64,000 nucleotides of DNA from contig QCPD01000001.1 of the NCBI GenBank assembly GCA_003209755.1, forward strand, positions 62,001 through 126,000, written 5' to 3'. This DNA is from Prochlorococcus sp. AG-436-C14 (lineage in GTDB: Bacteria > Cyanobacteriota > Cyanobacteriia > PCC-6307 > Cyanobiaceae). Below, one piece after another: positions 61,198 to 64,000 of this stretch (its first letter is position 1; each line of letters starts with the position of its first letter). A model generated the notes under the pieces. That model was not told the DNA's origin, searched no databases, and saw only the letters and a program-made list of their open reading frames with translations. The position numbers and the translations under genes are program-made.

Positions 61198-62259
61198 ATG
61201 ATCAAAAAAATTATGCGAAGATTGGTATCAGGAATAGTTGGTCTAGCAGCTCTATTAACTGGCTGTGCGACAACAAATCAAGACAATAGTTCTAGACTTA
61301 ACCTAATAAAAAATCGCAATGAATTGATTTGTGGAGTAAGTGGAAAGATTCCTGGATTTAGTTTTCTGAAGAGTGATGGTAGCTATCAAGGACTAGATGT
61401 CGATATTTGTAAAGCATTTGCTGCTGCAATTATAGGAGATTCAGAAAGAATCCAATATAGACCTCTAACTGCAGCAGAAAGATTCACAGCTATTAAAACT
61501 GGGGAAATTGACCTGCTATCAAGAAATACCACTTTCACTCTCAGTAGAGATTCCTTAGGAGGAAATGGATTAACTTTTGCACCAGTTGTTTTCCATGATG
61601 GCCAGGGCTTGATGGTCAAAAAGGATAGTAAAATAAGTAATCTTAAAGATCTTGCAAATAAATCTATATGTGTAGGCTCAGGTACAACTACTGAGCAAAA
61701 TATTAATGATGCATTTGAGAGTATCTCACTGCCTTATACACCAATCAAATATCAAGATCTTAATCAAGTAGTTGCTGGTTATTTACAGGGTCGTTGTTCA
61801 GCCATGACTTCTGATCGTTCACAATTAGCAGCAGCCCGATCTGGTTTTAAGAATCCAAAAGAACATATTATTCTTGATGATGTATTAAGCAAGGAGCCAC
61901 TTGCTCCAGCCTCTGATGGCCAAGATCAGAAACTAGCTGATGCCATGAGATGGGTTATCTTTTCCCTTATATCAGCAGAAGAGCAAGGGATAACAAAATC
62001 AAATATTGATGAAAAAGTACAAATTGCCAAGAATAATCCTCAATTAAAACCTTTAAGAAGATTTCTAGGTATTGATGGAGGACTAGGAGAAAAAATTGGT
62101 CTTAGCAATGACTTCGTAGTTAAAGTAATTAGCTCAACTGGTAATTATGGAGAGATTTACGAAAGACATTTAGGACAAAATAGCGAAGTACCTATTCCAA
62201 GAGGACAAAATGAGTTGTATAACAATGGAGGTGTACATATTTCACCACCATTTAACTAA
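61198..62259 (+). CDS. amino-acid ABC transporter substrate-binding lipoprotein (AapJ-like)
   Basis: LTGCATT lipobox-like; GVSGKIPGFSFLKSDGSYQGLDVDICKAFAAAI, RNTTFTLSRD. Confidence 0.92.
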   Translation: MIKKIMRRLVSGIVGLAALLTGCATTNQDNSSRLNLIKNRNELICGVSGKIPGFSFLKSDGSYQGLDVDICKAFAAAIIGDSERIQYRPLTAAERFTAIKTGEIDLLSRNTTFTLSRDSLGGNGLTFAPVVFHDGQGLMVKKDSKISNLKDLANKSICVGSGTTTEQNINDAFESISLPYTPIKYQDLNQVVAGYLQGRCSAMTSDRSQLAAARSGFKNPKEHIILDDVLSKEPLAPASDGQDQKLADAMRWVIFSLISAEEQGITKSNIDEKVQIAKNNPQLKPLRRFLGIDGGLGEKIGLSNDFVVKVISSTGNYGEIYERHLGQNSEVPIPRGQNELYNNGGVHISPPFN

Positions 62260-62277
62260 AAATAATTTATTGCTGGA

Positions 62278-63177
62278 ATGAATATAAATCAAAGAATATT
62301 TTTGCAATTTGGAATATGTATTATCATTTTTGGTTTGATTGGGATACTAATTAATAATTTAACAATTAATCTAGTAAGAACAGGTCTTGGTTTTAATTTT
62401 AGCTGGCTTTTCAAACCAGCAAGTTTTGCTTTAGCGGAACACCCCTTACCTTATACCTCTTCAGATAGCTATGTTTGGGCATTATTTATAGGTTGGCTCA
62501 ACAGTCTTAAAGTTATTTTCTCATCATTAATATTGGCTACTTTCTTGGGAACACTAATAGGCTTTGCAAGAACAGGTAAAAACTCATTACTAGGTCTCAT
62601 TTCAGCTGGTTACATAACCATAATCAGACAAACTCCTCTTTTACTTCAACTCATGTTTTGGTATTTTGTTGGGTTCTTAGGTTTAAAAGACAATATGTTT
62701 ATCCAAATAAAAAATATATTTAACATTTCAAATCAAGGAATAGAGTTTTCAGGATTAACCTTTTCTTCAGAGTTTCTAGCATTATTACTTGGTCTAAGTA
62801 TATTCACGAGTGCTTACATAGCAGAGGTGATCCGTGGAGGCATTCTTTCTGTTTCCCGAGGGCAATGGGAAGCATTTAGAAGCCTAGGACTTTCAGAGAG
62901 ACAAGGACTTATACGTATAGTCATTCCACAGGCATTACCAGCAATCATCCCAGGATTGACAAGTCAATATCTTAACCTTGCTAAAAATAGTACCCTAGCA
63001 ATTGCAGTCGGATACTCAGATATTTACGCAATTAATGATACTATTATAAATCAAACAGGAAGATCTATAGAGTGTTTTATTATATTACTTGTTAGTTTCT
63101 TGATATTAAATCTATTGATAACAAATACCATGGAAATCATAAATAGATTAATTTTAAAATCACGAAAATATAGTTAA
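62278..63177 (+). CDS. amino-acid ABC transporter permease (AapQ-like)
   Basis: GFARTGKNSLLGLISAGYITIIRQTPLLLQLMFWYF; EVIRGGILSVSRGQWEAFRSLGLSERQGLIRIVIPQALPAIIP. Confidence 0.92.
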   Translation: MNINQRIFLQFGICIIIFGLIGILINNLTINLVRTGLGFNFSWLFKPASFALAEHPLPYTSSDSYVWALFIGWLNSLKVIFSSLILATFLGTLIGFARTGKNSLLGLISAGYITIIRQTPLLLQLMFWYFVGFLGLKDNMFIQIKNIFNISNQGIEFSGLTFSSEFLALLLGLSIFTSAYIAEVIRGGILSVSRGQWEAFRSLGLSERQGLIRIVIPQALPAIIPGLTSQYLNLAKNSTLAIAVGYSDIYAINDTIINQTGRSIECFIILLVSFLILNLLITNTMEIINRLILKSRKYS

Positions 63178-63180
63178 TTT

Positions 63181-64000
63181 ATGCTCAAAATCTATATAAG
63201 TTCAATAAAAGTTTTCTTAAAGACCCTAAAGAAGAAATTATTTTCAAATTTATTCAATACTATTATTACTTTGCTTATTATATTATTTATTAGCGTAGCT
63301 TGTTTTAATACTTTTGAATGGCTCATATCTCAGGCTAATTGGAAAGTTGTAATATCAAATCTTCCTTTATACGCATTTGGTAGTTACCCACCTAATGAAC
63401 AATGGAGACCTGCTACTTGGATTATTAGTCTTCTCTTACTCAGTATCTTTACTCTTTGCGGCCCTGAGTGGAAATGGCTACGTAAAAATCTACTAATAAT
63501 TTGGGTAGGAACAATACCATTGGGTCTATATTTACTTTATGGTGGGTTTGGCTTATCACCTATAATGAGTAGACATTGGGGTGGACTAACTCTAACTATA
63601 CTTTTAACTGTTTGCAGCTCATTGTTATCATTACCTTTTGGGATAGTTTTGGCACTATGTAGACAGAGTTCACTGCCATTAATTCAAAAGCTAAGTTCAA
63701 TCTATATAGATGCTATGAGAGCAATTCCTCTTATTGCAGTACTTTTCTTTGGTCAACTACTAATACCTTTATTTCTTCCTGTTGGAATAGAAATTGATCG
63801 TGTTTGGAGAGCTATCTTTGCATTTACTCTATTTGTCTCTGCCTACATAGCGGAAGATATTCGTGGCGGACTACAGTCAATACCCAACACTCAAATAGAG
63901 GCAGCGAATAGTCTGGGCCTTAATCAATACCAAATCATTCAATTCATATTAATTCCTCAAGCTTTACGTATTGCTTTACCCGCTCTCACTAATCAATCTA
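63181..64000 (+). CDS. amino-acid ABC transporter permease (AapM-like), truncated by window end
   Basis: ATG at 63181, open to window end; YIAEDIRGGLQSIPNTQIEAANSLGLNQYQIIQFILIPQALRIALPAL; not in ORF track. Confidence 0.9.
   Translation, partial: MLKIYISSIKVFLKTLKKKLFSNLFNTIITLLIILFISVACFNTFEWLISQANWKVVISNLPLYAFGSYPPNEQWRPATWIISLLLLSIFTLCGPEWKWLRKNLLIIWVGTIPLGLYLLYGGFGLSPIMSRHWGGLTLTILLTVCSSLLSLPFGIVLALCRQSSLPLIQKLSSIYIDAMRAIPLIAVLFFGQLLIPLFLPVGIEIDRVWRAIFAFTLFVSAYIAEDIRGGLQSIPNTQIEAANSLGLNQYQIIQFILIPQALRIALPALTNQS

Overview
AT-rich, gene-dense chromosomal window from a marine picocyanobacterium. The gene content fits Prochlorococcus: kaiB/kaiC without kaiA, many short ORFs, high-light-inducible (Hli) proteins, and DUF3086/DUF3119/DUF1825-type cyanobacterial genes. 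The strain cannot be fixed from sequence alone. Recognisable blocks: clpR-clpP, ilvC, cobD/cbiB, sugar transferase and glycosyltransferase, hupB-like, glycogen debranching enzyme, MFS sugar symporter, MlaE-like permease, plsY, pyrF, tyrS, pepA, msrA, lpxB-lpxA-fabZ-lpxC-bamA, purC, purD, nblS, kaiC-kaiB, rplU-rpmA, truB, spoIID-like, rnz, prmA, serA, PSII S4-domain protein, murD, DMT exporter, GAF protein, DoxX, OsmC, an hli cluster, ABC-F ATPase and an amino-acid ABC transporter. Two tRNAs (Gly-TCC, Val-GAC) were read. By eye I recovered short genes below the 60-aa ORF cutoff. These include three tandem hli genes with a sequence matching the HLR1/RpaB box just upstream, and several small membrane or soluble proteins. 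Main items for follow-up: (1) the hli trio with its HLR1-like box; (2) a standalone NdhF N-terminal-like protein; (3) cobD with no canonical start codon; (4) a small membrane-protein ORF interrupted at an A9 tract; (5) kaiA loss with a divergent KaiC tail and two palindromes between kaiB and rplU; (6) a dense cluster of tiny orphan genes at about 50-57 kb. No CRISPR array, transposon, prophage or obvious defence island was seen.
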